DNA of 64,000 nucleotides from Madurella fahalii (GCA_029876055.1 CM056876.1:1674001-1738000); one strand, 5' to 3'. Shown: positions 44,950 through 55,801, counted from the stretch's first letter. The notes: generated by a model not told the origin, from the sequence alone. Numbers and translations: made by a program.

Positions 44950-47266
44950 ATGCCCGAAGAGAGTGCGCATTTGGGGCCAGAGGCTTCTGGCATAATGTCC
45001 GGGGCCGAGAACGAGTACGGCGACGCCGGGCAGATCAACAGAAACGAGTACGGCGACGCCGGGCAGATCAACAGAGACGACTACGGGATGACGGAGCAGA
45101 ATACAATCTTGGAAGGCTCTGACGCCAACAGCGAGGGCAAGAAGAAATATGACCCGAAAGACCCCCTGCGCCCTCGCAGGAAAAAGGCCAGGCGGGCTTG
45201 CTTTGCTTGCCAAAGAGCCCATCTCACGTGCGGTAAGTGCCTACATTCTGCCCGTCGCGGTACATTCATCACTCTCCCTACACTGGGAATGGCTACAGCC
45301 CCCTCCCCTCCTCGTCGCAAGGGCTCTCCACCCCTGACTTGTTATCTGCCCCTGAATCGGCGTCGGGAAGCATGTACGTGGCTCGTTAGCTGATCCGCTA
45401 CTTTAGGGGACGAGAGGCCTTGCCAGCGGTGTATTAAACGCGGGCTGATGGATAGCTGCCAGGATGGGGTCAGAAAGAAGGCAAAGTATCTCCATGATGC
45501 ACCCCCTGAGGCCTTGAGGCCAGTGCTTGGTCCAAATTACAACCCAAGCCCGCCTTCGACACAGCATAATGGCCAGCGACACCCTAGCGTCTCGGCATCG
45601 GAAGCGTCACCCACCGTGGGAGCCTTCTTCGCGCAATCGAATGCGTCCCAGTTCCCAATCTTTTCACCCACGCAGGGCCCAATAGGTGGCATAGCGGAGA
45701 ATATCCCGTTTGGAACCCAGCAATCCCCGGTGTCTCCATCATTCCAGTCGGTGACCGATCCGCGATTAAGCGGGATTACAGTGCCCAGCGTATCGAGCCC
45801 GATGCCCAATTTCGGCACCCTGCCTTTTGATCCGAGTGACCCCAACATATTCAACTTCAATCTCGAAGGCCTCAACTTTGGGAGTCAGTATGGAGCCATG
45901 GAATTCGGCATGCTGGGCCATATGTCCTCAGGTGCTGCCGAGACGCCTCCGCAAGATGCCTCTTTGCCGCGACCGCCGAGCGCCAACCTCAGCTTTGGTC
46001 CCGGAGGAGTGTTTGGGAACGGCGTCAGCCAGTTCGACAAGGTCTACGACGGCGGCATCATGGACGGGTTTACCGGCCTAGATGCACACTCAAACGGCCT
46101 GTACTCACAAGGAAACCTACAGCACGGCCTCCCGCACGCTTACGCGATTGCAGCGGGGCCGAACAGCGTGCAGAGTCCCAGCACCGACAACAACAGCCCG
46201 CAACCCACTACCCTTAACTTCGAGGGCTCTCCCACCATAGCGACCTTCTCCACAACGCCAGGTAACAAGCCGACTAACACGCCGCGACCGAGCACCAAAC
46301 AGTCGAATGCCCTCGCCAGGTTGGGTCAGCAGTCGATTCTAGGGAAGCGTCAACGAGACCCTTCTTTCATCTACGATGCGGTCAAGGAGCCGTTTGGATA
46401 CGTTGCGAGCTTCCATAAGCTCTTCAATCTCATCCAGAGCCGGTTCTCGGCAGCACACACATCCCGCATCGCAAAGTCACTAGCCAGCATCCGACCGTCG
46501 TTGTTGGCAACTACAAGAAACCTGACAAGGCAAGACCTAGTTTTTATGGAAAAGTACTTTCAGCGGTCCCTCTTCGAGTACGAAGAGTTCATGCACCAAT
46601 GCTCCAGCCCCACCCTCGCTTGTAGGCGGACAGGAGAGGTTGCGGCCGTGAACAAGGAGTTTACGGCGCTCACCGGGTGGACCAAAGACGTGCTGCTAGG
46701 CAAGGAACCCAACCGCAACGTCAATCTCGGCGGCTCTGCTTCGGCCAGCAGTAGCGTCAAGGGGCGACTCGGCCTCTCGACACCACGCCTCAAGAGCCTG
46801 AATGAAGCACAAGGAGGTGCAGACGGGCCGCAACCCGTCTTCCTCGCCGAGCTCCTGGACCCTGACAGTGTTGTCGAGTTTTACGAGGACTATTCGCAGC
46901 TAGCCTTCAATGACAGCCGAGGACACAAGACGAGAAAGTGCCGCCTCCTCAAGTACCGGACGGAGGAGAAGGTGGACGGCGACGGCAACGCCGACGACAC
47001 GAGCCCGCAAAAGGATCCTCGGAATAGTATTCTGAGCAACCGCGTGGCCAAGATCGATGGCGAGCACGGAATATCGAAGCTGGAGCGGGACGGCAAGCTC
47101 GAGTGCAGTTACACCTGGATCATCAAGCGGGATATGTTTGACATGCCCATGTTGTTTGTCATAAATGTGGGTTTCGCTTGACATGTTTTGAGTCTTGGTC
47201 GGTTCGACTAACTGACGGGCGCAGTTCTTGCCATGTTATTATCGCAATCACAACCAAGCCGTGTGA
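44950..47266 (+). CDS. acuK: Zn2Cys6-PAS transcription activator of gluconeogenesis (acuK/ERT1-like)
   Basis: A nuclear regulator of gluconeogenic and non-fermentable carbon genes. Exons 44950-45232, 45407-47166 and 47225-47266 encode 694 residues; starting at ATG 44995 would give 679. The N-terminus contains a perfect 33-bp tandem duplication encoding NEYGDAGQINR twice. The zinc cluster (about 84-112) reads CFACQRAHLTC, then GDERPCQRCIKRGLMDSC, with Cys spacing 2-6-5-2-8. Its third and fourth cysteines flank intron 1, where the spliced codon restores CGDERPC. A long Ser/Pro/Asn/Gly-rich middle follows, then a PAS-like region near the C-terminus (CRRTGEVAAVNKEFTALTGW) and a conserved tail ending FLPCYYRNHNQAV, encoded mainly by the 42-nt last exon. 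Two related fungal paralogues exist (acuK and acuM types); acuK/ERT1 is my preferred reading. Confidence 0.88.
45010..45075 (+). repeat. Perfect 33-bp tandem duplication in acuK-like exon 1
   Basis: Two identical 33-bp units (45010-45042 and 45043-45075), each encoding NEYGDAGQINR in frame. A third, diverged unit may follow (DDYGMTEQN). Confidence 0.95.
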
Positions 47267-47595
47267 AACGCACCACGGTCCGGGCATCGGGATGGGAAAC
47301 GTATGGGAACCGCAAAATGGGTTGGGGGCATTGGAAGGTGTCGGGCACGGCATTGGGTCTGGGATACCTACTCTGTTATCATTTCAAATGGGATCCGCCC
47401 GCTGGGTCTAGTATCGGGTTGGGCGCAATGGGACATGTTGCATCTTTTTTTCGTTCACCGTTTTCGTCGTTGTCGCAAGCGCGGTGCGTAGTCATGGCAA
47501 CCGACTCTTTTACATTGGTAGGTGAAGATACACCCGTCTATCCTCTATCCGCCCCAATCCTTGCCACCCCTTACCAGATACCTTCCCATACCCCA
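47267..47595. other. Convergent intergenic region
   Basis: This 329-bp spacer lies between the ends of the acuK-like gene and the riboflavin kinase gene. Only 3' UTR sequence is expected. Confidence 0.5.
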
Positions 47596-48411
47596 TCACT
47601 CCCCCTTCGCCTCGCTATCCTCACCAGGCCGTATCAACCAACCCGCCTCCAAAGTCCCCCTCACCCTCCTCCTCTCCCCACCGTCCCCCTCACCACCAGC
47701 AGTACTTCCAATCCCCGAAATCTCCACCTCCACCTCCCTCGGCGCCCACCCCTCCCGCACAAGGCTCTGCCTCGCCACTTCGCAGTCGAACTCGATGTCC
47801 GCAATCAGCGCCTCCAGCCCGCTGTAGTCCTTCTCCTCCCGGATGAACCCCAGGATCAGCAGCCTCATCTCCACCCCGTAAAAGTCCGCCCCGAACTTGT
47901 GCAGAACGTGCACCTCGGCCGAGCGCACCGTGTTCTTGTAGAACGGGTTGTACCCGATGGACATGACCATGGGGTAGACTTGGTAACCCCCTTCCGCGCC
48001 CTCTCCCGCTCCCGCCCCCGCTTCTGCTTTCGCTTCCGCTTCTCCCTGTGCTGGTGTTCCGTTCTGTTGTGCGGTGTTTTCTTGCGCGGGGGTTGCTGCT
48101 GCTGCTGGTGGCGCTGGTGTTGCCGTTGTTGTTGTTGTTGTTGCTGTTGTTGTTGATGATGTGGTATTGGTGGCGCAATCCGGGTGGGAAGGCGGTAGGC
48201 GCAGAGATGCCCAACCAAAGTAGACGCCCGACGGGATGGTGCTGATCCAGGGCGTGACTGTGTCGTCGACGGGGAGGTTGGCTGTCGGGATGCCGAGCTC
48301 CTTGGAACCCCGGCCGAAGCCGGATATTACGAGGCCAGACATGCGCAGGGGATAAGGCGGGACAGGCCCTGAGTCGGGACCGACGATGATCGGTCGGTTG
48401 GGGGTTGCCAT
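47596..48411 (-). CDS. FMN1: Riboflavin kinase
   Basis: ATP:riboflavin 5'-phosphotransferase, which makes FMN. A single exon of 271 residues. The flavokinase barrel opens with LVISGFGRGSKELGIPTANL (the PTAN nucleotide-binding motif). SGVYFGWASLRLP follows, and the conserved MVMSIGYNPFYKNTVRSAEV with HVLHKFGADFYGVEMRLLIL, including the catalytic Asn and Glu region. Between the two conserved halves sits an insert of about 60 residues of low complexity, Thr-rich then Ala/Glu/Gly-rich (about residues 85-145). It is encoded partly by an AAC/GTT-type repeat at 48120-48165 and lengthens the protein beyond typical monofunctional kinases (about 160-220 residues). The Gly/Arg-rich insert near ISGIGSTAGGEGDGGERRR is a second loop expansion. 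Confidence 0.93.
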   Translation of the reverse strand: MATPNRPIIVGPDSGPVPPYPLRMSGLVISGFGRGSKELGIPTANLPVDDTVTPWISTIPSGVYFGWASLRLPPSHPDCATNTTSSTTTATTTTTTATPAPPAAAATPAQENTAQQNGTPAQGEAEAKAEAGAGAGEGAEGGYQVYPMVMSIGYNPFYKNTVRSAEVHVLHKFGADFYGVEMRLLILGFIREEKDYSGLEALIADIEFDCEVARQSLVREGWAPREVEVEISGIGSTAGGEGDGGERRRVRGTLEAGWLIRPGEDSEAKGE

Positions 48412-49027
48412 GTTTTGTATTTTATTTTATTTTTTTTGGGTGCTTTGTCTTCTTCTTTTGGCGTTTTTGTTAAAACAGCGAGGATTGCTGGTGAGAGGGT
48501 GAGGGAAGAGAACGGGTCGGAATGGTACGGAGGGGAGCACAGGTAGGTGGATGGTGGCCGTTGTCCGTGAGGTGGAATGCGCCTTCGGAGATGGAAACGC
48601 GCTGAATGTTTCGATGGCGGGGTAGTGGGGTGGCTGTCAGGGGCCGGCGCTCTTGCTGTTCCCACAGATAAGATAAAGTGATGCGAACTCCGGTCTTGAA
48701 GCTCTGGCGGGCTGATCCCTTTTATGCCTGTGACAGCGGTTACCTCCGCGCTCTGAATTAGCCCGGGCAGGTCCTGAAGTCCGGCTTACGGCCCATCAGT
48801 TGAGGTCGCGTAGTCAGCCGAAGACCCAGCCTCGACTAGGAGTCTCCGTAGCTCGGCGTAACAGCGTAGCGGCCCGTACATGATTTGAGATTCGTGAAAT
48901 TCTATTGCATTGCCTCTCGCCTCGACTAATTACTACATCCCCTCATACACTCTTATACAATTGATCCCAGATCGTCTCCCGATTGACTCGTATAGTAACA
49001 TGGACAAATCCCTCCCTAAGTCCCTGA
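48412..49027. other. Intergenic FMP52-like / FMN1
   Basis: This 616-bp gap lies between two minus-strand genes and holds the riboflavin kinase promoter and the 3' UTR of the FMP52-like gene. No gene is supported. Confidence 0.5.
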
Positions 49028-49729
49028 TTAACTCTTCCACTCCGTCCGTCCCAACCTCACAATATCCGCCGCTTCCAACACCCAATACTTCTCCGGCGCT
49101 TTCCCTTCTTCCGCGATCCTGGCAGCATGAACCGCCGCCCGTGCAATAACCTCCGCCTCCTGGCCGAACTTGTCCGCAACGCCCTGTCCCAGCAACCTCC
49201 CAAGCCCCCTAACCGCACTGTTAAGTAATGGCCCGCCCTGGTGCGGCACCTCCCGCTGACCCAGAATAAGTCCCGGCCTGACAATCACGGCTGTCTCAAA
49301 CCCAAGCTCTTTGACAGTGTCCTCCACACCGCGCTTCATCTGGCTATACGGCACATAGCCGCTCAGGAGGGATCTGGTGCCAGCGCTCGAGATGAAAACA
49401 AAGTTGCGCACGCCTGCCTGCTTCGCCGCGCGCGCGAGCTCCACGTTCAGGTCGTGGTCAATCTTCCACTGGTTGGCAATGCCTCCCGCCTGGACACGTG
49501 TGGTTCCGAGGCCTGAGATGAGGGTGGTCGGGGGAGGAGTGATTGCCGAGAGCAGAGACGCCCACTTGGTGGTGTCGGCCTCGACGGCGGCGTGCAGCTT
49601 GGGGCTGGTCGACTTTGGGGGACGGCGGGAGATGGTGTGCACCACGCTGGGGACGTCGCTGGCGAGCATTGTCGAGAGAATATGGGCACCTACTAGGCCG
49701 GTGCTGCCGATTATGAGAGTGGATGCCAT
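49028..49729 (-). CDS. FMP52: FMP52-like NAD(P)-binding protein
   Basis: An atypical short-chain dehydrogenase-like protein of 233 residues in a single exon. The frame stays open 31 codons upstream, but MASTLIIGSTGLVGAHIL at 49729 is the standard start and places the dinucleotide-binding GSTGLVG motif at residues 8-14. Further blocks are SGLGTTRVQAGG, NFVFISSAGT and YSQMKRGVEDTVKELGF (YxxxK-like), then RPGLILGQREVPH. Yeast Fmp52 is a mitochondrial outer-membrane protein of unknown reaction, related to HTATIP2/TIP30. No signal or membrane helix is visible. It is divergent from TSR2 across 672 bp. Confidence 0.88.
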   Translation of the reverse strand: MASTLIIGSTGLVGAHILSTMLASDVPSVVHTISRRPPKSTSPKLHAAVEADTTKWASLLSAITPPPTTLISGLGTTRVQAGGIANQWKIDHDLNVELARAAKQAGVRNFVFISSAGTRSLLSGYVPYSQMKRGVEDTVKELGFETAVIVRPGLILGQREVPHQGGPLLNSAVRGLGRLLGQGVADKFGQEAEVIARAAVHAARIAEEGKAPEKYWVLEAADIVRLGRTEWKS

Positions 49730-50401
49730 GGTGGCTGAGGTGATTGATGTTAGGTGAGGCCGTAAGTGAGAGTTGCTTGTGCAAGGTGATCTGGAGGATG
49801 ATCTCTTAAGACTTAAACGCAACAGCGCTTTAATAACGGTCGGGAATTGATGTTAGGCAGTTGAAATTGCGCGGTCGGTGATGATAAGACATCCAAACGG
49901 GGCATGAAACCAGACGTGACTAATCCAGACTGAGAAAGCGCACTCGGAGACTTTCTATGGCCCGGCCTACACGTTGTGCCTTCGCTCTCCGAGGGTGAGT
50001 GCCAATGGTTATCTATGCATGTACATGGGGCTCGAAGTCGGATTCAGACAAGCCGGTACAATCTTGGATGTTGTTTGCTGTCACGCTACACCGATGCAGC
50101 CGCGTGGCGTCTGATGCCATTTGGATGTCGTCACTGTATATGCCTGACCAGCGACGTCAAACACGACCCAAGTAAACGGAACAACCCTAACCCTTCTACT
50201 TTAACCAAAGTTGAAACCGCGGGGCACGGTGCCGAGAAGACATTCGAGAGGGAAAAAAATCTCGGCCTAATTGAACAACCCCTCCATCCCGCAATCCTCA
50301 CCAGTTCGCGACTTCCCGAGCCTGGCCCAGCCCACGGAACTCTCCATTCTCCATACTGGTCCCATCCCGCCCACCGAATCCAGCACAATCCTAACCTCAC
50401 A
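49730..50401. promoter_or_regulatory. Divergent intergenic region FMP52-like / TSR2
   Basis: A 672-bp spacer between two divergent start codons. It holds both promoters. A frame open from 49976 into the TSR2 intron is chance. Confidence 0.5.
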
Positions 50402-51122
50402 ATGGCCGGCAGCGCCTCGTCCCCCAGCCCGGGTAAGCGAACCATCCCAACCCTTCTTAACCCTCACTTACACTAACACCTCCCCCGCGCCAAACCCAGC
50501 AATCTGCCAATCCCACTTCGAACAAGGCGTTGCCATCGCGTTACACCTCTGGCCGGCCCTGACTCTCGCCGTGCAGAACAACTGGGGCGGCCCGGACTCG
50601 TCGGACAAGCGCGACTGGTTCGCCGGCGCCATCGTCGACCTCTTCCCGGACATCTCCAAGCTCTCGCCCGCCCAGCTCCAACAAAAACTCAGGCAGCAAT
50701 CACAACCGCAATCCCAACAGTCGAGCAGCGACCAAGAACCGGACCAAGTCGACGTCGAGACGGTCCTCCTCCAGGTCATGTTCGACGAGTTCGAGGTCAA
50801 CGTCGAGGACGAGTCTGCGTACGAGGTGGCCGAGCAGGTGGTGCGCATACGGGGGGAGTGTTTGCGGGGGAAGTTTGACGAGGTTGAGGCGCTGAGGAGG
50901 AGGTGGGAGGCGAAGAAGGGGAATAAGGTGGTGTTCAAGAAGGGTGAGGAGCAAGAGGATGAGACGGACTGGGATACTGATGAGGACGGGGACGAGGAAG
51001 ATGATGGCGACGTCGAGATGGACGAGGCGCCCGCGCTGGTGGAGGCGCAGGTGAGTAAGGAAAAGAAGGAGCCCGAGGTGGACGAGGATGGGTTTACCAT
51101 GGTTACGAGGAAGAAGAGGTAG
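50402..51122 (+). CDS. TSR2: Pre-rRNA-processing protein Tsr2
   Basis: An escortin-type chaperone that accepts ribosomal protein eS26 from its importin and aids 20S pre-rRNA maturation. Exons 50402-50432 and 50500-51122 encode 217 residues. Splicing gives MAGSASSPSPAICQSHFEQG, joining the short leader to the conserved WPALTLAVQNNWGGPDSSDK domain. IVDLFPD and a Gln-rich insert follow, then VETVLLQVMFDEFEVNVEDE with AYEVAEQVVRIRGECLRGKF. The C-terminal third is very acidic (DETDWDTDEDGDEEDDGD) and ends with VDEDGFTMVTRKKR, both family hallmarks. It converges on the BSD-domain gene with 211 bp between stop codons. Confidence 0.93.
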
Positions 51123-51333
51123 AGTGTGTCGGTTGCAGCACCCACGCGGTCAAAGAAAGGAACCCGACGCAGTGCAACGCTGATATCTGTGTTGGGGGAT
51201 TCTGATTACAGCTGGTACCGCAAACCTAAACGAGTGTCCGATACCATAAGACGTGACCCGACGAACGACTACACCACACCTAAAACGCCTGCCTCGGGGC
51301 ATATTCCTGTCTCACACACGAACGGTTAGATGC

Positions 51334-52720
51334 CTACTCCCAATCTTCCTCGTCGCTATCGTCGCTATCGTCGCTTTCGTCGCTATCGTCAACCTTCCGG
51401 GCCTCCTTTGGGCTGTTGGGCGCCTGGCTCGGAACGCCAGACGTGGCGCCGACAACGTCGTAGCTCGCATCACTACCTGCCTGCGACTTCTCGTCGTTAG
51501 ACTTTCGTGACTCGGACGGCTTGAGGAGGCCTTGGCTAGCCGGGGGTGGGTGGATGGTGGTCGAAGACTCGGTGGAGCCGGGCCGGTTTGGCGCTGTTGT
51601 CGTTGTGCTAGGCTCGGCCTCGTCATCCGAGTCCTCATCCCAGCTGACTTCTTCCTCAGCCGAAGCGGCTGTCGTCCAGCGTCAGCAAAAAGCAGATAGA
51701 AGCAATAGAAACCAGTCCTTCCCACCTTTAAGTAAGTCTCTCCGCCGTGCTTCGGCAGTCTCGATGCCGTGCCGGAGGAAGTAGTACCGCTTCCAAAAGT
51801 CTGCGTAAGGTACCTGGTCCGGCACAAGCTTCTCCATCGTCGTCCTGAGCTCGGGATACTTGGCGAGATCACTGCTAATGTCCTCCGTCTTCTTGTCAAT
51901 GTCAAATTCCTTCGCCCAAGCCTCAAACTCGGCCCCGGTACCATCTTTCATGAAGTTATCGGTGGTAGTGTGAATCACATGCAGTTGTGCGTCAAACCGG
52001 GATGTGTGTATCACTCTTTTTCCATGAGCGTCCTTGCTTTCGAACAGTACGGTACTGCCCTGGTTTCCGGTCTGGTCGCCGTTCGGAGGCGCAATCTGGA
52101 TGGCGTCGCGGAAGAAGTCTCGTAGGTTTGACCCGAACCTGAGCAGCGCCTCGTCTGCCGCATCCTCGGCCTTCTGCAGATCCTTCAACCGCTTGGCCGC
52201 TTCCCCCCGGAGCCGGGAGAGCACAGTCTCGGACTCCTTGATCGCCTCCTCCGAGGACATCCCCTTGGCCCTCGTCGGCGTAGTCTCGCTGTTCTCGCCC
52301 GCTTCTTTCGACGCTTGGTCGGATGACGATGCTGCGGCGGGCGCTGAGGTGTTCAAGGAGAGCGATCTTGTGTGGTTAATGATGGATTGGCGCAGGTCGG
52401 TGAAGCCCCGTGTGGCGTCCTGGCCCACTGCTGAGAGCTCTTTTTGGGCTTCATGATAGACCGATTCGCCCTGCACAGTAAGCAGTCAGAGACGCGGCTA
52501 GTCTAGGGCAGACAGGGAAATGGTAACATGCCTGCTTCACAACACTGCCAAAGAAACCCCCGATCCGCGCGCCCCAGGGGCTGGAGGAAAACGCACGGTA
52601 TGCATCTTGCAGATCGGCATTCAGTGTAGACTGCTGCGCAGGCCTCGTGTCGGCAGACGAGGAGTCGCTGTGGTCCTCGGGGAAAGTCGACTCCTGGATA
52701 TGATCGTAGGCAATGTCCAT
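51334..52720 (-). CDS. BSD-domain protein
   Basis: Exons 52720-52532, 52470-51726 and 51668-51334 encode 422 residues. The BSD domain lies at about 245-300, within FDIDKKTEDISSDLAKYPEL and VPYADFWKRYYFLRHGI, with the diagnostic Phe-Trp pair. Upstream is an amphipathic, coiled-coil-like region (SEEAIKESETVLSRLRGEAA and KRLKDLQKAEDAADEALLRF). The C-terminal 110 residues are acidic and Ser-rich, ending in a run of DDSDESDDSDDSDDEEDWE. Yeast Dos2 and animal SYAP1-type proteins share this layout; function is poorly known. Intron 1 (52531-52471) begins with GC (CAG/GCATGT). The only nearby GT gives the wrong phase, while the GC donor yields VVKQGESVYHEAQ, so a GC-AG intron is called. Confidence 0.87.
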
Positions 52721-53897
52721 CACGGTCCGAGTCGGTTGCGATCCGTGTCTGTATCTGAACGACGGTATGCCGAGATGTTCCTGGTGGGGTTGGCGTTTGC
52801 GTCACTGGGAGGTGTCACATGAGTCTACAGATGTTGTGGGTAAGGGTGGACAAGTCTCGATGCCATCACGTCGCCAATCCGGAACTGCGGGGCTCCGCGG
52901 TGCAGCTCCAACAGAAGCGCACAAGCCACCCCCTTCACGGTGGAGCTCCCGCCTTTTAGGTTAACATGGTTCAATACCCCCAGTTCATACTGTACTCTAG
53001 ACCTGGAGATGCAAGCGTTCAGTTGACGACCCGAATAAAATCACCTGGTCAAATCTGCTAGTAAGGTTTGGCCGGCCATGGAAATTGCCTGGGACCGGCG
53101 AGCCTCTCAAGTATGTAAGACGATCGTTATACCACCAACTGTGCATCAACCATGGAAACAAGTTATCAGATGCATCAATCTGCCGGCCTGACTCAGCGCC
53201 TTTCCTTTCACAGACTCACAAGGTCAGCGAAAGCGCGGACTCGGCGGGCTCGGACACGGCTTTAAGCCTCCAGGAGCCCCTCCCCACCGCGCACGGACAG
53301 ACCAGTCGGGCGAATTCCCGCGCCTTCTCTTTCCCGCTGACAAATACAACGAGGTCATCGACCCCTCCTGCGGCCAACTTTCCATTTGCCATCGTCTGAC
53401 ACACGCCCGCAAGTCCAGCCACTGCATCCCGTTCCTTCAGGAGTTGAACGGCTGTCGTCAGGTGCACCAGTGGATTAGCCAAGGCAGCAAGTCAGGCACC
53501 AACTTGTCCTGTTCGCTCCGCCCACGCTCGGCTCCATCGTAACCTTCCCCTCACAACCTCCACTAGACCTGCCTAGGCCGGGTGGCGACTGTCTCTGTCT
53601 TGCGACTGTTTCGTCTCAGTACTGCCTCTTTGATATCCTTCTGTTCTTTCTGTGCAGTCGACGTGTTCGCCTTGCTTCGCTCGTCTTTCGCCTTAGCATT
53701 CGATACCCCGCCCGATCTGCATCGGGCCCGCGGAGATAACCCAAGCTCCGTCGCCGCGATCGCTCTTCCAACGCTCCAAGCCTCGTCTGGACAGCATACG
53801 TATCCTTTCTGAGCTCAGGCGCCCTAGGGATCCTACAGCCCAGTCAACGGCGACATTCTCCTGGTTCATAGCTCGCGATCGAGCGCGGGTCGGCAAG
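52721..53897. promoter_or_regulatory. Divergent intergenic region BSD gene / AP-1
   Basis: A 1177-bp spacer. The pyrimidine-rich part at 53500-53800 probably holds the AP-1 core promoter and 5' leader. A 104-codon frame at 53085-53399 has no family likeness. Confidence 0.5.
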
Positions 53898-55801
53898 ATG
53901 ACGTCGACGCGGAACCCGTTGCAGGACTTCATCCTGACCCCGCAGCAGCAGAGTCTGTTGTTCGCCGCCCTCAATTCCAACAGGCCGAGCAACACGCCCG
54001 CCAATTCCGGCCTCAACTTGTCGCCTCTGCAGTTCGACGGATCGCCCGGTCAGCGGACTGATGGTATGGGGAGCTTCCAGGGCAGTCCCGACTTCGACTA
54101 CGATTACGACATTGCCGGGGCAGACGCCGGCTTTGATTTCTCCTTTGACGACAGCAACCAGCCCAAAATGATTGGCGATCTGCCTAGCGCCCAAAAGGCG
54201 TCCAAGTCGGACTCGCCCGAGACTGAGTCTTCGGAAAAGCGCAGCTACCCCGACGACGGCGAGGAGAGCTCGGGCGCTAAAAGACGAGAGAGCGAAGACA
54301 AGGTGGCAAAGAAACCAGGCAGGAAGCCTCTGACCACGGAGCCAACCTCGGTAAGATTACCGGTCCCCATGTCGGCGCCAGACAGCCGGGCCAATTACTA
54401 ACAGCCTCTCGGCAGAAGCGCAAGGCGCAGAACCGGGCCGCGCAGCGGGCATTCAGGGAGCGTAAGGAAAAGCACCTGAAAGATCTAGAGAATAAAGTTC
54501 AAGAGTTGGAGAAGTTGTCCCAAGCCGCGAACAACGAAAACGAAATTCTCCGTTCCAAGATTGATAAAATGACGGCCGAGTTGAACGAGTACAAGAAGCA
54601 AGTAACATTGCTGTCGAGCAGCCGCATTGCCCACCAGGGCCCGGCTAGGCCTTTCGGCGGTGCGTTCTTCAATAACATGAACGACGTCAACTTCCAGTTC
54701 GAGTTCCCCAAGTTCGGCTCTCTTCCGGGTCCACCAGTTTCCAACGAACCCAAGAAATCTTCCACGGCAACATCCGCCTCAGCTCCAGCGGAACGACGCG
54801 GTACTGAACAGCAAAGTCCCACCGATACGTCGCGCAACGGCATTAGTCTGGGCAACTCGAGCCGCTATAGTCGTTCTCAGAGCAAAGATGATTTCTCGGA
54901 CGTACCGTTCGACCTGAACACAGCGTCACTCGCCGCCGGTCATCGTACGAACGGTTCTTCATATAGCGTCGATTCCCAGATGAACGCTGGCGGCGCTACG
55001 ACATCGAGCTCGCCGTCCGCATCATCAAACTCAAATACGGGCGGCAGCAGCTCCTCGTGCGGGACGTCGCCAGAACCTTTCACCCAGTCGCCAATGGGTT
55101 TCAAATCTGTCGATACATTGGCTACCATTGGCGAGGAACAGGCCGGTTTCGGCGGTGACCCGACACAAGGTGAGCAGCATGCTTTGGTGGCGGCCATCTA
55201 TCCTATGTGTGGAACAATTGCTAAACAAGGAGCAGGTCTCAGCCAGTTTGGCAACACCGGCTTAGATGACTTCCACCAGTGGCTCCCTCAGACGGACTTT
55301 CAATTCAATCCGCAGCTTTTCGGAGACTACCGCGAGCCTCAGGAGAGCGTGTTGTCGCACGGATTCGATGACAGCTTCTTCAACGACGCTTTGGATGCGG
55401 ATTTCGCGATGCCGTACAACCTCCCGATAACGGGTCCGGCGCAGCCCAAGAAGGACCTTGTTGCTCAAATCGATGCGGCCAAAGAAGCGGAAGAGACTGA
55501 CGCAGGCGGAGAGATGATAACCTGTCACAAGATTTGGTACGGCTTATCAGCCCTGGCATTGCGTGCCCTCGCTAACAACCCCTGTAGGGAGAGACTGAGC
55601 AACTGCCCCCAGGCAAAGAGTGGCGATTTTGACTTAGAAGCCCTCTGCGCCGACTTGCAGAAGAAGGCAAAGTGTTCCGGTACCCCCGGCACGGCGGTGA
55701 TCCCCCAAGCGGATTTCGACGAAGCATTGAAGAAGCATGTTTGCAAGGATAAAGACACAGCGGCCAGACTTGATGCAACAGCCAAGCAACAGCAGCTCTA
55801 A
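53898..55801 (+). CDS. AP1: AP-1/YAP1-type bZIP oxidative-stress regulator
   Basis: A redox-controlled nuclear activator of antioxidant genes. Exons 53898-54350, 54416-55169, 55236-55536 and 55588-55801 encode 573 residues. The basic region (from residue 152: KRKAQNRAAQRAFRERKEKH) leads into a leucine zipper (LENKVQELEKLSQAANNENE). The N-terminal cysteine-rich region is reduced to CGTSPEPF. The C-terminal region holds MITCHKIWERLSNCPQ, LCADLQKKAKCSG and HVC, five cysteines in all; the LCADLQKKA part resembles the Crm1 export signal. Oxidation of these cysteines in the family blocks export. FDDSFFNDALDADFAMPYNL lies just before. Introns 2 (66 nt) and 3 (51 nt) are multiples of three without stops, so reading through them also gives an open protein. 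The spliced version fits the family better because it restores KIWERLSNC. Confidence 0.93.
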
